A DNA stretch of 64,000 nucleotides from Photorhabdus asymbiotica (GTDB taxonomy: Bacteria > Pseudomonadota > Gammaproteobacteria > Enterobacterales > Enterobacteriaceae). Below the pieces are notes generated by a model. That model made no database searches and had not been told where the DNA came from. It saw only the letters and a program-made list of their open reading frames with translations. Positions 21,175-35,611 of this stretch are shown here, in pieces. Both the position numbers and the translations under genes were made by a program. Each line of letters begins with the position of its first letter. Within the stretch, counting starts at the first letter, position 1. Where the stretch lies: positions 310,001-374,000 of the forward strand of contig NZ_RBLJ01000003.1 in assembly GCF_003634575.1 (NCBI RefSeq). Direction: 5' to 3'.

Positions 21175-21473
21175 TCACTCTGAATATTTCTATTTAATTA
21201 TTTAAATGGTAAGTTAAATTTATTTTTACAATACATAAACAATAAATAACATTAAAATATCCAAAATTTAATTTTAAACACAATATATTAAATCCCATAT
21301 ATAAATACAAAATTATAATAGTAGATATAATTAAGAAATTAATTTAATCTTATGAGCCATTATCTCATTATCACAAAAATAAATTATAATTTTTTCAAAA
21401 AGTTAAATTAAGTAAACATTTGCTATCAATAAAAAAATCTATTTTATAAAAAAATATTCTCAAAATAAAAATA
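21175..21473. other. Very AT-rich spacer between proY and yafD
   Basis: About 300 bases of extremely AT-rich DNA with homopolymer A and T runs and no credible gene, repeat or hairpin beyond the proY terminator. It lies between convergent genes. Confidence 0.6.
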
Positions 21474-22256
21474 TTAATAAAAACTTACAATAAGGGGATT
21501 ATGATCGGAAGCGTCGGTAGGCATAACAGTAGCATTAGCTACACTCAATTCTCGGTAAAAAATAAAATCCAACGGTCTTCCAAACACAATCGTTCGACAG
21601 TCATCAACAAAAGAAACTTCATTAAGATGCAAATATCGGGTAAACCGTTTAAGGGCATTTAATCGTTGCTTACTCCATGCATTAAAATCACCAGCCATAA
21701 TTACCGGGCCATGATGTAAACGAACGTGGGCACCAATATTACTAAGTTGACGACTATATACATCTACACCAAAACTAAAATTTATCGCATGTACATTGAT
21801 AACCATTAGCTGACGATTATCCTGTAAAGGGTAAACAGTAATAAGAGCTGATTTAGATAAACGCAAAAGAGGTTCTTTCTCTCTCAATGGACAACAATAA
21901 ATAGGATGAGAAGTTGCTAATGTCATCACACCAGAGGGATGCTGTGGCAATACAAAGGCAGGAACTTGATCAGCTGTCAGATAATTTGAAGTAGCAAACT
22001 CAACTAAATCAGGAGTTGTTTGCGCTTCTTGTAATAAAATTAACTGGCTTCCTTTAGTTAGCTCCTTCAAAACTTCTCGCCATGAAGGCCGCTGCTGTTT
22101 ATAGATATTCCAGACAACAACCCTAAGCCCATTTGTATCAGTAATTAAAGGCATTCCTACAGGCAATGACTTCCCAAGCTGATGAGCTGACATAGGAAAG
22201 ACACGTTCAACAGGCTGTCCAGCGACATATCTTATTGCATAGGTTTTCTTTACCAC
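21474..22256 (-). CDS. yafD: Endonuclease/exonuclease/phosphatase-family protein YafD
   Basis: YafD belongs to the metal-dependent endonuclease/exonuclease/phosphatase superfamily; its substrate is not established to my knowledge. Motifs seen are [16 protein letters not shown] (metal glutamate), [18 protein letters not shown] and the C-terminal SDHNPL. I place the start at GTG 22256, preceded by AAAGGGG, because the sequence [14 protein letters not shown] then aligns with the E. coli start; this gives 260 residues (E. coli 266). In E. coli yafD is also a near neighbour of rrnH, but dkgB and yafC lie between; here they are absent. Confidence 0.9.
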   Translation of the reverse strand: MVKKTYAIRYVAGQPVERVFPMSAHQLGKSLPVGMPLITDTNGLRVVVWNIYKQQRPSWREVLKELTKGSQLILLQEAQTTPDLVEFATSNYLTADQVPAFVLPQHPSGVMTLATSHPIYCCPLREKEPLLRLSKSALITVYPLQDNRQLMVINVHAINFSFGVDVYSRQLSNIGAHVRLHHGPVIMAGDFNAWSKQRLNALKRFTRYLHLNEVSFVDDCRTIVFGRPLDFIFYRELSVANATVMPTDASDHNPLIVSFY

Positions 22257-22331
22257 GAGAAAAACCCCTTTAATGCACAAAGCAACTATTATTAAAACAA
22301 TCTGATTTTATCAAATATAATAAGATAATTA

Positions 22332-23207
22332 ACCCGAATTCTGTTTAAGCCATCACTGGCAAATCGTCTTCTGAGTAGAAAACTTTCAGTGATGGTTTTT
22401 TTAATTTAAGGCAGTAAGCAATCACACCACCTAAAACGGTCAACAGAAATCCTGTTATACTTCGGTGGAGCGAATGCTCTATTTGAGAAAGGGTTTTTAA
22501 TTGCCCATTAATCGTTTCGATGATAAAACGCCTTGATAACATGATCTTATCCCACTCTGCCAGCATACGCGCTTTCATGTTACGACGTTTCTGCGTGATG
22601 AAAGTGACACCCGTTTTGGCCAAATCGTCTGCCAGTTCCTGGCTGAGATAACCTTTATCTCCATAGAGAGAACCCGTTAATTCTTTTGTTAATTCGCGAA
22701 CCGGTTCCCGATCATCCACATTACCCGCAGTCACTTTCAGCGCCAGAATTTCGCCCAGAGGGTTAACAACCAGGTGTAACTTGAAGCCGTAAAACCATCC
22801 CATTGAGGTTTTTCCTCATTTTGTGCTCCCTTCAAAAACCTAATGACGGGCAATGCGGATGTTATGGCAAATAGCAGAGCAAGGCGGGAAAATCCTTGTG
22901 GTGATATTTCCAAAGATGCTCCAGATAAAAATGTTTAAAATCCCGGTAATGTGACAGATGAAAGAGGATCAGGATAGCCATAATTTCACTGGGATACATG
23001 CGACCTTGTCGGCGGCGTAGACGGTATCCGTTATCAAGACAAAACTGCGTCCACAGAGGGATGAAAAAACGGCAAAAATCGTCGACATCGCAGAAAATTT
23101 CCACTAACTTATCCATAGCCTGTTCCTCCCCGGAGCTGTTTTCGGCGTTCACCAAAACTTTGCTCCCGGAACAGGCTTCTCGTCAATTTTTTATCCAGAA
23201 CTCAGGT
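22332..23207 (-). mobile_element. Degenerate IS982-family insertion sequence
   Basis: Imperfect terminal repeats, ACCCGAATTCTG at 22332 and ACCTGAGTTCTG read inwards from 23207, bound an 876-base unit. TAATTA flanks it on both sides (22326-22331 and 23208-23213), as a 6-base target duplication. The transposase inside is broken, and the element is shorter than the roughly 1 kb usual for this family, so it lost internal DNA. It inserted just beyond the rRNA operon terminator. Confidence 0.8.
22345..23155 (-). pseudogene. IS982-family transposase, internally deleted and interrupted
   Basis: The N-terminal piece (22862-23155) has the family start (FFIPLWTQFCLDNGYRLRR, SEIMAILILFHLSHYRDFKHFY, HHKDFPALL). 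The C-terminal piece (22345-22803) has MGWFYGFKLHLV, SLYGDKGYLS, TQKRRNMK and SRRFIIETINGQLK. In the family about 70 residues join these halves; here only 58 bases separate them. A TGA stands in frame just before GKTSMGWF, where the family has a coding triplet. The gene cannot make a working transposase. Confidence 0.85.
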
Positions 23208-23233
23208 TAATTATTGATTTTAATATTTATAAA

Positions 23234-23263
23234 CAAAAAAACCCTGAGATTTCTCTCAGGGTT
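23234..23263 (-). terminator. Terminator of the rRNA operon
   Basis: Read on the minus strand, AAACCCTGAGA and TCTCAGGGTTT pair around GAAA and are followed by a T-run. It lies 16 bases past the tRNA-Asp CCA end. Confidence 0.9.
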
Positions 23264-23279
23264 TCCTTTGGAAATTAGG

Positions 23280-23356
23280 TGGCGGTGCGGACGGGGCTCG
23301 AACCCGCGACCCCCGGCGTGACAGGCCGGTATTCTAACCAACTGAACTACCGCACC
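23280..23356 (-). tRNA. aspU: tRNA-Asp (GTC)
   Basis: A 77-base cloverleaf runs from GGTGCGGTAGTTC to an encoded CCA. The anticodon loop is CTGTCAC (GTC) and the T-arm is GGTTCGAGCC. It is the distal tRNA of the rRNA operon, as in E. coli rrnH. Confidence 0.97.
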
Positions 23357-23407
23357 ACCGAATTCCTTGTGTCCTATGTTGCTACCACAACACAAAACGC
23401 TAATTTC

Positions 23408-23527
23408 AAGCCTGGCAGTGTCCTACTCTCGCATGGGGAAGCCCCACACTACCATCGGCGCTACGGCGTTTCACTGCTGAGTTCGGCATGGGGTCAGGTG
23501 GGACCACCGCGCTATCGCCGCCAGGCG
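23408..23527 (-). rRNA. rrf: 5S ribosomal RNA
   Basis: The 120-base segment begins GCCTGGCGGC and ends CTGCCAGGC; these ends pair. It holds CGGTGGTCCCACCTGACCCC and CATGCCGAACTCAG, both universal in enteric 5S. Ends are set by alignment to E. coli. Confidence 0.95.
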
Positions 23528-23646
23528 TATTCTGTTTTACTCCGACCGTTGCGACGCTCTCTGCCGCAACCACCGGAACCAATCTCTGAACAAGCTGAAA
23601 TTCATCTCTCTTCCGTCTTCTGACACCAAAACACCTTCGGCGTTGT

Positions 23647-26668
<3,022 letters not shown>

Positions 26669-26767
26669 TCACAACCCGAAACTGTCTCGGATTGTGCAGC
26701 TTGAGAGACTCGTCAATAATACCTCGGTGATATTATCAACAGTTTCAATTTTTCAGCTTGTTCCAGA

Positions 26768-26780
26768 TTGTTAAAGAGCA
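26768..26780 (-). promoter_or_regulatory. Spacer boxA antitermination site
   Basis: On the minus strand TGCTCTTTAACAA lies about 100 bases before 23S, the usual position of the spacer boxA bound by NusB-S10 for rRNA antitermination. Confidence 0.75.
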
Positions 26781-26829
26781 AAATAATTCGCAGCATACTG
26801 TCACCAATATACTCTGAACTAGTTTCATA

Positions 26830-26905
26830 TGGTGGAGCTAAGCGGGATCGAACCGCTGACCTCCTGCGTGCAAGGCAGGCGCTCTCCCAGCTGAGCTATA
26901 GCCCC
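26830..26905 (-). tRNA. alaV: tRNA-Ala (TGC)
   Basis: A 76-base cloverleaf runs from GGGGCTATAGCTC to TAGCTCCACCA. The anticodon loop CTTGCAC gives TGC. It lies in the 16S-23S spacer after tRNA-Ile. Confidence 0.97.
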
Positions 26906-27034
26906 ATACAGAAAAATGCCGTTACCGTCTATCTGACCAACTCGCTTAGCCGCCGGGTATTTCAACGCGAGTAACGCAGTGTGCGCGAGCACATGAGTCA
27001 CGCAGCGTTTGGAAGACCCTAGGATAAGTAGAGT

Positions 27035-27111
<77 letters not shown>

Positions 27112-27180
27112 ATCGCGATAACGTCATTCTCTTCTTTCATCAGACAATCTGTGTGAGCACTGCACTCAACGCATCTCAGG

Positions 27181-28725
<1,545 letters not shown>

Positions 28726-28852
28726 AAAGTTTGATGCTCAAAGAATCGTCCTGTTAGTTCGTAATGAATTAACTGCTGTTCACTCTTCAAGACTTTAAAA
28801 CGTATTTTTTGTGATACCGTCTTGTGAGTGCCCACACAGATTGTCTGATTAA

Positions 28853-28865
28853 TTGTTAAAGAGCA
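28853..28865 (-). promoter_or_regulatory. Leader boxA antitermination site
   Basis: TGCTCTTTAACAA on the minus strand, 128 bases before 16S, is the leader boxA that loads the Nus antitermination complex. Confidence 0.8.
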
Positions 28866-28907
28866 GGCCAAATCAAAAATTAATATTCTCGGTCAGCCGG
28901 GCTGCGT

Positions 28908-28935
28908 ATATTACGCTTTCCGCCCGCAGAGTCAA
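28908..28935 (-). promoter_or_regulatory. rRNA promoter P2
   Basis: On the minus strand TTGACT (28930-28935) and TAATAT (28908-28913) are spaced by 16 bases, about 185-210 bases before 16S, matching the inner P2 promoter of enteric rrn operons. Confidence 0.75.
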
Positions 28936-29003
28936 GCCCTTATTGGCTTTTCTCTGCCTGGCCTGACAACGTTTATCAGCGTTGTGTCGGTCAGTGGTGG
29001 CGC

Positions 29004-29031
29004 ATTATAGGGCGTTTTTCCGCGCTGGCAA
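29004..29031 (-). promoter_or_regulatory. rRNA promoter P1 (stringently controlled type)
   Basis: On the minus strand TTGCCA (29026-29031), a 16-base spacer and TATAAT (29004-29009) are followed by a GCGCC discriminator, the feature that makes rrn P1 promoters sensitive to ppGpp and DksA. An A/T-rich stretch upstream fits an UP element. Confidence 0.85.
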
Positions 29032-29100
29032 GTGTTTATTTGCAAAAAACTTTCGACAGCGGATTTTTTCAACAAAACGATGATATAAAGCACAAAAATC

Positions 29101-29667
29101 CTATTTTTTGATGTCTTTAATCACTTTAGGCAAGTCTACTAAGCTATTTATTATCAAATCAGCTGCTTGTTCAACTTCATGAGTAACTGGTTTACCTGTA
29201 CGAACTAATACTTTAGTACCAACTTTTGCTTCCGTTGCTGCTTGCATATCTTCCAGTTTGTCACCAACCATAAAAGAAGCACTCATATCAATATTAAGCT
29301 CTTCCTGTGCTTCCAGAAGCATACCTGGTTGTGGTTTACGACAATCACAACTCTTCTTATATTGTTCTTCAGTCGCATCTGGATGATGAGGACAATAATA
29401 GATACCGTCCAAATCTACCCCACGGTCTGCCAGTGACCAATCCATCCATTCTGTCAGTTGCAAAAATTGCTCTTCATTGAAAATGCCGCGGGCAATGCCC
29501 GACTGGTTTGTAACTAATACCAGTGCATACCCCATTCTTTTCAATTCAATCATGGCTTCAATTACACCATCAATAAATTGAAAACTATCTATTTCATGCA
29601 CATAACTATGATCGATATTTATTGTTCCGTCACGATCTAAAAATACAGCAGGAATACTTTGCGTCAC
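29101..29667 (-). CDS. gmhB: D-glycero-beta-D-manno-heptose 1,7-bisphosphate 7-phosphatase
   Basis: GmhB removes the 7-phosphate during ADP-heptose synthesis for the lipopolysaccharide inner core. It is a HAD phosphatase with the nucleophile motif [18 protein letters not shown], the zinc-binding loop CPHHP...CDCRKP, and [13 protein letters not shown] choose GTG 29667, seven bases after GGAG, because [14 protein letters not shown] then matches the E. coli start and gives 188 residues. An upstream ATG at 29718 would add 17 residues with no counterpart and no ribosome site. The rRNA promoters follow about 70 bases past its stop, as in E. coli. Confidence 0.95.
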   Translation of the reverse strand: MTQSIPAVFLDRDGTINIDHSYVHEIDSFQFIDGVIEAMIELKRMGYALVLVTNQSGIARGIFNEEQFLQLTEWMDWSLADRGVDLDGIYYCPHHPDATEEQYKKSCDCRKPQPGMLLEAQEELNIDMSASFMVGDKLEDMQAATEAKVGTKVLVRTGKPVTHEVEQAADLIINSLVDLPKVIKDIKK

Positions 29668-29750
29668 CCGATTGCTCCAAAAATGTAAGAAGGCTTCAGT
29701 ATCGCATGATTTAGCCATGAATGAGAATGCAGCAATTAATTTATTCCCGG

Positions 29751-29781
29751 TTGACTTAGCCGTCTAGACACCTTAACATCC
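29751..29781 (+). promoter_or_regulatory. metNIQ promoter overlapping tandem MetJ boxes
   Basis: TTGACT (29751-29756), a 17-base spacer and TAACAT (29774-29779) form a sigma-70 promoter. Inside it are adjacent 8-base units AGCCGTCT and AGACACCT, close to the MetJ consensus AGACGTCT, with a weaker third unit TAACATCC. MetJ with S-adenosylmethionine would block the promoter when methionine is ample. Confidence 0.75.
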
Positions 29782-29861
29782 AATTCAACGGGTGGTTTGT
29801 TTTTTCAAAAATGTTCAAGCTATCAATTTCGAATTTTTATAAGAATAAATAAAGAATAAAA

Positions 29862-30893
29862 ATGATAAAACTGTCTCATATCAACAAAATATTCCAGCAA
29901 GGTGCCCGTTCTATCAAAGCACTTTCAGATATCAGTCTACATGTCCCACAAGGGCAAATTTATGGTGTCATCGGCTCATCGGGTGCGGGTAAAAGTACAC
30001 TAATTCGCTGTGTGAATATGCTTGAACGCCCAACTTCCGGGCAAGTACTGGTTGATGGCCAAGATCTTACTATCCTATCTGATAGTGATTTAACCCACGC
30101 ACGCCGTCGGATCGGCATGATTTTCCAACACTTCAATTTGCTGTCTTCGAGAACAGTTTTTGGCAATATAGCCTTACCTTTAGAATTAGATAATGTTCCA
30201 AAGACTGAGATCAAAAAGCGAGTAGACGAGTTATTAGAACTTGTTGGTCTTGCAGATAAACATGATGCTTATCCTGCAAATTTATCTGGCGGACAAAAAC
30301 AACGTGTTGCTATTGCCCGCGCTTTAGCTAATTCACCTAAAGTACTTTTATGTGATGAAGCAACCAGCGCTCTAGATCCAGCAACAACGCGTTCTATTCT
30401 AGAATTATTGAAAGACATTAATCGTCGTCTGGGTCTAACTATTCTATTGATCACACACGAAATGGATGTCGTCAAACGGATTTGCGACCAAGTCGCGGTT
30501 ATCAGCGGTGGACAGTTGATTGAGCAGGATATAGTCAGCGAAGTGTTCTCTCATCCCAAAACACCTATCGCTCAAGCATTTATTCAATCAACTTTGCATC
30601 TGGATATCCCGGAAGATTATGTACAAAAAATGCAAAGCAACCCAGCACCAGATCTTAGCCCGCTACTGAAATTAGAGTTCACCGGTCAATCTGTAGACGC
30701 GCCACTGATTTCAATGTCGGTACGCCGTTTTAATATCGATATGAACATATTAAGTTCTCAAATTGACTATGCTGGCGGCGTTAAATTTGGTGTGATGTTG
30801 GCTGAATTGCACGGTGAAAATGGTAGTGTCGAATCAACAATTAAGTTTTTACAAGATCATCATGTGAAAGTGGAGGTTCTCGGTTATGTCTGA
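29862..30893 (+). CDS. metN: Methionine ABC transporter ATP-binding protein
   Basis: MetN is the ATPase of the high-affinity D/L-methionine importer MetNIQ. It has Walker [10 protein letters not shown], the Q-loop, the ABC signature LSGGQKQR, Walker B VLLCDEAT, and a C-terminal NIL domain from about residue 265 that binds methionine for feedback inhibition. Length is 343 residues, as in E. coli. It overlaps metI by 8 bases. Confidence 0.98.
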   Translation: MIKLSHINKIFQQGARSIKALSDISLHVPQGQIYGVIGSSGAGKSTLIRCVNMLERPTSGQVLVDGQDLTILSDSDLTHARRRIGMIFQHFNLLSSRTVFGNIALPLELDNVPKTEIKKRVDELLELVGLADKHDAYPANLSGGQKQRVAIARALANSPKVLLCDEATSALDPATTRSILELLKDINRRLGLTILLITHEMDVVKRICDQVAVISGGQLIEQDIVSEVFSHPKTPIAQAFIQSTLHLDIPEDYVQKMQSNPAPDLSPLLKLEFTGQSVDAPLISMSVRRFNIDMNILSSQIDYAGGVKFGVMLAELHGENGSVESTIKFLQDHHVKVEVLGYV

Positions 30894-31539
30894 AGGAATG
30901 ATTTTATTGCTAGTTAAAGGCGTCTGGGAAACTCTAGTAATGACTTTTGTTTCTGGTTTTTTTGGTTTTATTATCGGGCTGCCAATAGGCGTATTATTAT
31001 ATGTCACCCGTCCGGGTCAGATTATGGAAAGCAATAAACTCTATCGTTTTCTTTCCGCGATAGTTAATATTTTCCGTTCTATCCCGTTTATTATTTTACT
31101 GGTTTGGATGATTCCCTTTACCAGATTAATTATGGGAACATCTATCGGTTTACAGGCGGCCATTGTTCCGTTAACTATAGGTGCAGCGCCATTTATTGCT
31201 CGTATGGTGGAAAATGCTTTATTAGAAATTCCATCAGGATTAATTGAAGCAGCTCGCGCAATGGGAGCAACTCCATTCCAGATTGTGAAGAAAATTCTGT
31301 TACCTGAAGCATTACCAAGTTTACTCAATGCAGCCACTATTACTTTGATAACTTTAGTAGGTTATTCCGCAATGGGAGGTGCTGTAGGTGCAGGCGGTTT
31401 AGGCCAAATTGGCTACCAATATGGTTATACCGGCTATAATGCAACAGTAATGAATACCGTATTAGTGTTGCTGGTTATTTTAGTTTACTTAATTCAACTA
31501 GGTGGTGACCGTTTAGTTAAAGCCACAACACGTAAATAA
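30886..31539 (+). CDS. metI: Methionine ABC transporter permease
   Basis: MetI is the inner-membrane channel of MetNIQ. The 217-residue protein has five hydrophobic segments and the cytoplasmic EAA loop [14 protein letters not shown] that docks on MetN. It overlaps metN and lies 65 bases before metQ. Confidence 0.98.
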   Translation: MSEGMILLLVKGVWETLVMTFVSGFFGFIIGLPIGVLLYVTRPGQIMESNKLYRFLSAIVNIFRSIPFIILLVWMIPFTRLIMGTSIGLQAAIVPLTIGAAPFIARMVENALLEIPSGLIEAARAMGATPFQIVKKILLPEALPSLLNAATITLITLVGYSAMGGAVGAGGLGQIGYQYGYTGYNATVMNTVLVLLVILVYLIQLGGDRLVKATTRK

Positions 31540-31604
31540 TAAAATTATTTTAATAACAGCACTGACATCAGTGCTAATAAATCAGTATTCAATAGGGGTA
31601 AAAT

Positions 31605-32420
31605 ATGTCTGTTAAATTAAAAACTATCGCAACTATCAGCGCCCTTTTAGGTTCATTAATCTTGGTTGGTTGTGGTCAGGAAAAACGAGATCCAAATCAT
31701 ATTAAAGTAGGCGTTATCGTTGGTGCAGAACAGGAAGTTGCTGAGATTGCAAAAAAAGTAGCTAAAGACAAATATGGTCTTGATGTAGAATTGGTAACTT
31801 TTAATGATTTTGTACTACCAAACGAAGCTCTGAGCAAAGGTGATATTGATCTAAATGCATACCAACACAAACCATATTTGGATCAACAAATCAAAGATCG
31901 TAGTTATAAACTAGTCACTGTTGGCAACTCTTTTGTTTATCCAATTGCTGGTTATTCCAAAAAAATCAAATCGCTGGATGAATTACAGGATGGTTCTCAA
32001 ATCGCACTACCAAGTGATCCAACGAACTTAGGCCGTTCTTTATTGTTGTTACAGAAGCAAGACCTAATCAAACTGAAAGATGACATAGGCTTATTGCCAA
32101 CAATTTTAGACATTGTTGAAAATCCTAAAAACCTAAAATTAGTTGAACTGGAAGCCCCTCAATTACCACGTTCACTGGACGATCAAAAAATTGCTCTGGC
32201 AATTATTAATACGACGTATGCAAGCCAGATTGGCCTGACTCCGGCAAAAGATGGTTTATTTGTTGAAGATAAAGACTCTCCATATGTAAACCTACTTGTT
32301 AGCCGTGAAGATAATAAAGATGCCGAAAATGTTAAAAAATTCGTTAAAGCCTATCAATCTGACGAAGTTGACGAAGCTGCTAATAAGATCTTTAATGGTG
32401 GTGCAGTGAAAGGTTGGTAA
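31605..32420 (+). CDS. metQ: Methionine-binding lipoprotein MetQ
   Basis: MetQ delivers methionine to MetNI. A signal peptide ends in LVGC with the lipidated cysteine at residue 23, followed by the NlpA-family binding domain (IKVGVIVGAEQEVAEIA, DLNAYQHKPYLDQ). Length is 271 residues (E. coli 271). A GGGGTAAA ribosome site precedes the ATG. A perfect hairpin 33 bases after the stop closes the operon. Confidence 0.98.
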   Translation: MSVKLKTIATISALLGSLILVGCGQEKRDPNHIKVGVIVGAEQEVAEIAKKVAKDKYGLDVELVTFNDFVLPNEALSKGDIDLNAYQHKPYLDQQIKDRSYKLVTVGNSFVYPIAGYSKKIKSLDELQDGSQIALPSDPTNLGRSLLLLQKQDLIKLKDDIGLLPTILDIVENPKNLKLVELEAPQLPRSLDDQKIALAIINTTYASQIGLTPAKDGLFVEDKDSPYVNLLVSREDNKDAENVKKFVKAYQSDEVDEAANKIFNGGAVKGW

Positions 32421-32453
32421 TCTTTCATATTGCTCTCATCAATATTAGAATAA

Positions 32454-32478
32454 TCAGGCGGACAGATTGTCCGCCTGA
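32454..32478 (+). terminator. Hairpin after metQ
   Basis: TCAGGCGGACA pairs with TGTCCGCCTGA over 11 perfect base pairs around a 3-base loop. No long T-run follows, so it may terminate weakly or protect the 3' end. Confidence 0.7.
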
Positions 32479-32564
32479 TATGTTATGACATCATATTTTC
32501 GATACATTTTTACTAACCTGATCGATTAACTTAACTCTAATTATCACAATTCAAGGGGTTATTA

Positions 32565-32963
32565 ATGCGTTGGCTACTTGTTCCTTTATTAGTACTGTTC
32601 ATAGCAGGATGTTCAATGCAACAGACAACTTTTACTGATTCTTCCCAGTTATCGGATATGAGACTCAAAAAACTACCAACCGAAGAAAAAGGGAACCTTT
32701 CTTCATCCGTAAAGTTATATACCAAGAGTGAAGAATTATTAGGTACCCCATTTAAAGATTTAGGGATTGTCTCTGGTCAATCATGCCGTAATTCGTTACA
32801 AGACCCACCAGCTAATATCACCATAGCGCGTAACCAGATGATAATGAAAGCCACTTATTTGAATGCTAACGCCGTTTTATTACATCAATGCGAAATGTTA
32901 TCAGGTCAAGGATGCTACCAGATAGCAATATGCGAAGGTTCAGCTCTGCTTATTACCCAATGA
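32565..32963 (+). CDS. rcsF: Rcs stress sensor lipoprotein RcsF
   Basis: RcsF is the outer-membrane lipoprotein that signals envelope damage to the Rcs phosphorelay; it is threaded through porins by BamA, which is also in this window. The lipobox is IAGC with C16. Four cysteines in the C-terminal half (SGQSC, LHQCEM, GQGCYQ, AICEGS) fit the two disulfides needed for function. The proline-rich linker of E. coli RcsF is replaced by a Ser/Lys-rich one. It overlaps trmO by four bases. Confidence 0.95.
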   Translation: MRWLLVPLLVLFIAGCSMQQTTFTDSSQLSDMRLKKLPTEEKGNLSSSVKLYTKSEELLGTPFKDLGIVSGQSCRNSLQDPPANITIARNQMIMKATYLNANAVLLHQCEMLSGQGCYQIAICEGSALLITQ

Positions 32964-33667
32964 CCGACTTTCATTTCACACAAATAGGGGTTATTCACTC
33001 CCCTTATAAAGAGAAATTTGCTGTTCCCCGACAACCAGGTCTTATTAAAGATGGCGGCGGGAAATTAGTCCTTCTTCCGCCTTATAATCAGCCAGATGCA
33101 ATTCGAGGGTTGGAACAATTCAGTCATCTATGGGTGATTTTTATTTTCCACCAAACAATGGAAGGCGGATGGAAGCCAATGGTGCGCCCTCCCCGTTTAG
33201 GTGGTAATGCAAAAATGGGTGTATTAGCAACCCGTTCAACTTTCCGGCCAAATCCAATTGGTATGTCTCTGATTGAGCTTAAAGGAATTAAATGCACAAA
33301 AGGTAACGTGACTCTAGAACTGGGTAGCATGGATTTAGTTGACGGTACCCCTGTTATTGATATCAAGCCTTATCTGCCTTTCGCTGAGTGTCAGCCACAT
33401 GCAATAGCAGGTTTTGCTCAGGAAGCGCCTCCTGCTGATATGGATGTGATATTTTCACCTGCCGCTGAACAGCAGCTCATCTTGATTCAAAGCACTTACC
33501 CGAATTTACGCCGATTTATCAGTCAGGTTCTAGCTCAAGATCCTCGCCCTGCTTACCGTAGAGAAGAATCGAAAAATCGGGAATATGCTGTTCATTTGCT
33601 AAATTTTAATGTGCGCTGGAAAGTTTGTGGCACACTTACCGAAGTGGTTTCCATAGAATCCCGCTAA
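32960..33667 (+). CDS. trmO: tRNA (N6-threonylcarbamoyladenosine(37)-N6)-methyltransferase TrmO
   Basis: TrmO (formerly TsaA/YaeB) methylates t6A37 of threonine tRNAs with SAM. Motifs are IGVIHSPYKEKFAVPRQPG, FHQTMEGGWKPMVRPPR and STFRPNPIGMS. The ATG at 32960 overlaps the rcsF stop (ATGA) and gives 235 residues as in E. coli; an upstream extension inside rcsF is not coding. The C terminus FNVRWKV is conserved. Confidence 0.96.
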   Translation: MTDFHFTQIGVIHSPYKEKFAVPRQPGLIKDGGGKLVLLPPYNQPDAIRGLEQFSHLWVIFIFHQTMEGGWKPMVRPPRLGGNAKMGVLATRSTFRPNPIGMSLIELKGIKCTKGNVTLELGSMDLVDGTPVIDIKPYLPFAECQPHAIAGFAQEAPPADMDVIFSPAAEQQLILIQSTYPNLRRFISQVLAQDPRPAYRREESKNREYAVHLLNFNVRWKVCGTLTEVVSIESR

Positions 33668-33793
33668 AAATCAGCATATACCCTTTTGGCATCTTAAACT
33701 CACTGGTAGACTAAAGGTTTATTTTCACTATTTTATTGGCTGGCAAATTTTTGCCAGTCAGAAGCAATTTGCTGCTCTAATGGAACCCTAATA

Positions 33794-35518
33794 ATGCGCA
33801 CTAGCCAATATCTGCTCTCTACATTAAAAGAGACTCCCGCCGATGCAGAAGTTGTCAGCCATAAACTGATGCTTCGTGCAGGCATGATCCGTAAGCTCGC
33901 TTCGGGCCTATATAATTGGATGCCTACAGGTATCCGCGTACTAAAAAAAGTCGAAAAAATTGTTCGTGAAGAAATGAACAATGCTGGAGCGATTGAGATA
34001 TCTATGCCTGTAGTGCAGCCAGCAGATTTATGGCAGGAAAGTGGTCGCTGGGAACAATACGGCCCAGAATTACTGCGTTTTGCTGATCGAGGGGATCGCC
34101 CTTTTGTATTGGGTCCAACCCATGAAGAGGTTGTCACTGATTTAATCCGCAATGAAGTCAGCTCATATAAACAGTTACCACTGACTTTGTTCCAGATCCA
34201 GACTAAATTCCGCGACGAAGTTCGACCTCGTTTTGGCGTAATGCGCTCGCGTGAGTTCCTGATGAAAGATGCTTACTCTTTCCATACTACCCAGGAATCA
34301 TTACAAGAAACTTATGACAATATGTACGAAGCCTACAGCAAAATCTTTACCCGCATCGGTTTGGATTTCCGTGCTGTCCTGGCTGATACTGGTTCTATCG
34401 GCGGTAGTGCTTCCCATGAATTTCAGGTCTTAGCTGCCAGTGGGGAAGATGATATCGTTTTCTCAACAGAGTCTAATTATGCAGCTAATATTGAATTGGC
34501 TGAAGCTGTTGCTCCTGCTTATGATCGCGCTGCACCAGCAGAAGATATGTATCTTGTTGATACCCCGAATGCAAAAACAATTGCTGAACTAGTTGAACAA
34601 TTCAATCTACCAATTGAAAAAACCGTTAAGACTCTGATTGTTCACGCTGCTGAAGATACAGGCCATAAATTAATTGCCTTACTGGTTCGTGGCGACCATG
34701 AACTTAATGGAATCAAAGCAGAAAAATTACCTTTGGTTGCCAGTCCCTTAACTTTTGCCACAGAAGAAGAAATTCGCACAATCGTTGGAGCCGGTCCAGG
34801 CTCATTAGGCCCCGTCAATCTGCCAATGCCAGTTATCATTGACCACAGTGTGGCAGTGATGAGTGACTTTGGCGCCGGGGCCAATATTGATGATAAGCAC
34901 TATTTCGGTATCAATTGGGAACGTGATCTACCAATACCAGAAATTGCTGATATCCGTAATGTTGTTGAAGGTGATGCCAGCCCAGATGGTAAAGGTACAT
35001 TGCTCATCAAACGTGGTATTGAAGTTGGTCATATATTCCAACTCGGTACAAAATATTCTGATGCAATGAAAGCAACCGTTCAAGGAGAAGACGGCCATAA
35101 CCAGATCATCACTATGGGTTGTTATGGTATTGGTGTTACCCGTATTGTCGCAGCAGCGATTGAACAGAATCACGATAATCGCGGTATCATTTGGCCTGAT
35201 GCAATTGCACCATTCCAGGTTGCTATTTTGCCGATGAATATGCACAAATCATATCGTGTGAAAGAAATTGCAGAGAAACTGTATGCTGATCTGCGCGCCT
35301 GCGGTATTGATGTTATTTTTGACGATCGGAAAGAGCGCCCAGGCGTGATGTTCGCTGATATGGAACTTATTGGCGTACCACACACTATAGTTATTGGTGA
35401 CCGTAATCTGGATAGCGGAGAAGTAGAATATAAATATCGTCGCTGTGATGACAAACAGATGCTAAAACTAGATTGCGTTGTTGACCATCTGAAACAACAA
35501 CTTGGTTTTATTAATTAG
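33794..35518 (+). CDS. proS: Prolyl-tRNA synthetase
   Basis: ProS charges tRNA-Pro. This is the bacterial class II form with an editing domain: motif 1 and 2 in the N-terminal half ([33 protein letters not shown]), the INS editing insertion at about 225-405, motif 3 ([17 protein letters not shown]) and the anticodon domain. Length is 574 residues (E. coli 572). GGAACC lies upstream of the ATG. Confidence 0.98.
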   Translation: MRTSQYLLSTLKETPADAEVVSHKLMLRAGMIRKLASGLYNWMPTGIRVLKKVEKIVREEMNNAGAIEISMPVVQPADLWQESGRWEQYGPELLRFADRGDRPFVLGPTHEEVVTDLIRNEVSSYKQLPLTLFQIQTKFRDEVRPRFGVMRSREFLMKDAYSFHTTQESLQETYDNMYEAYSKIFTRIGLDFRAVLADTGSIGGSASHEFQVLAASGEDDIVFSTESNYAANIELAEAVAPAYDRAAPAEDMYLVDTPNAKTIAELVEQFNLPIEKTVKTLIVHAAEDTGHKLIALLVRGDHELNGIKAEKLPLVASPLTFATEEEIRTIVGAGPGSLGPVNLPMPVIIDHSVAVMSDFGAGANIDDKHYFGINWERDLPIPEIADIRNVVEGDASPDGKGTLLIKRGIEVGHIFQLGTKYSDAMKATVQGEDGHNQIITMGCYGIGVTRIVAAAIEQNHDNRGIIWPDAIAPFQVAILPMNMHKSYRVKEIAEKLYADLRACGIDVIFDDRKERPGVMFADMELIGVPHTIVIGDRNLDSGEVEYKYRRCDDKQMLKLDCVVDHLKQQLGFIN

Positions 35519-35545
35519 AGTTATTACAACAACTCATTGAACAGT

Positions 35546-35593
35546 ATGGTGATAATGGTCAGATCACTAAGATAGAGTAGCCATTATCACCAT
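35546..35593. terminator. Hairpin between convergent proS and nlpE
   Basis: ATGGTGATAATGG at 35546-35558 pairs perfectly with CCATTATCACCAT at 35581-35593 around a 22-base loop. It lies between two convergent genes; a T-run is lacking on either side. Confidence 0.6.
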
Positions 35594-35611
35594 CAAATAC
35601 TGAAACTAGAA

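Noticed and set aside
23208-23356. tRNA-Asp as an integration site for a genomic island
   Set aside because: The only foreign DNA beside it is the IS982 remnant; there is no integrase gene and no repeat of the tRNA 3' end nearby.
33733-34152. Minus-strand frame of 139 codons
   Set aside because: It lies antisense within proS, which is unmistakable, and has no recognisable domain.
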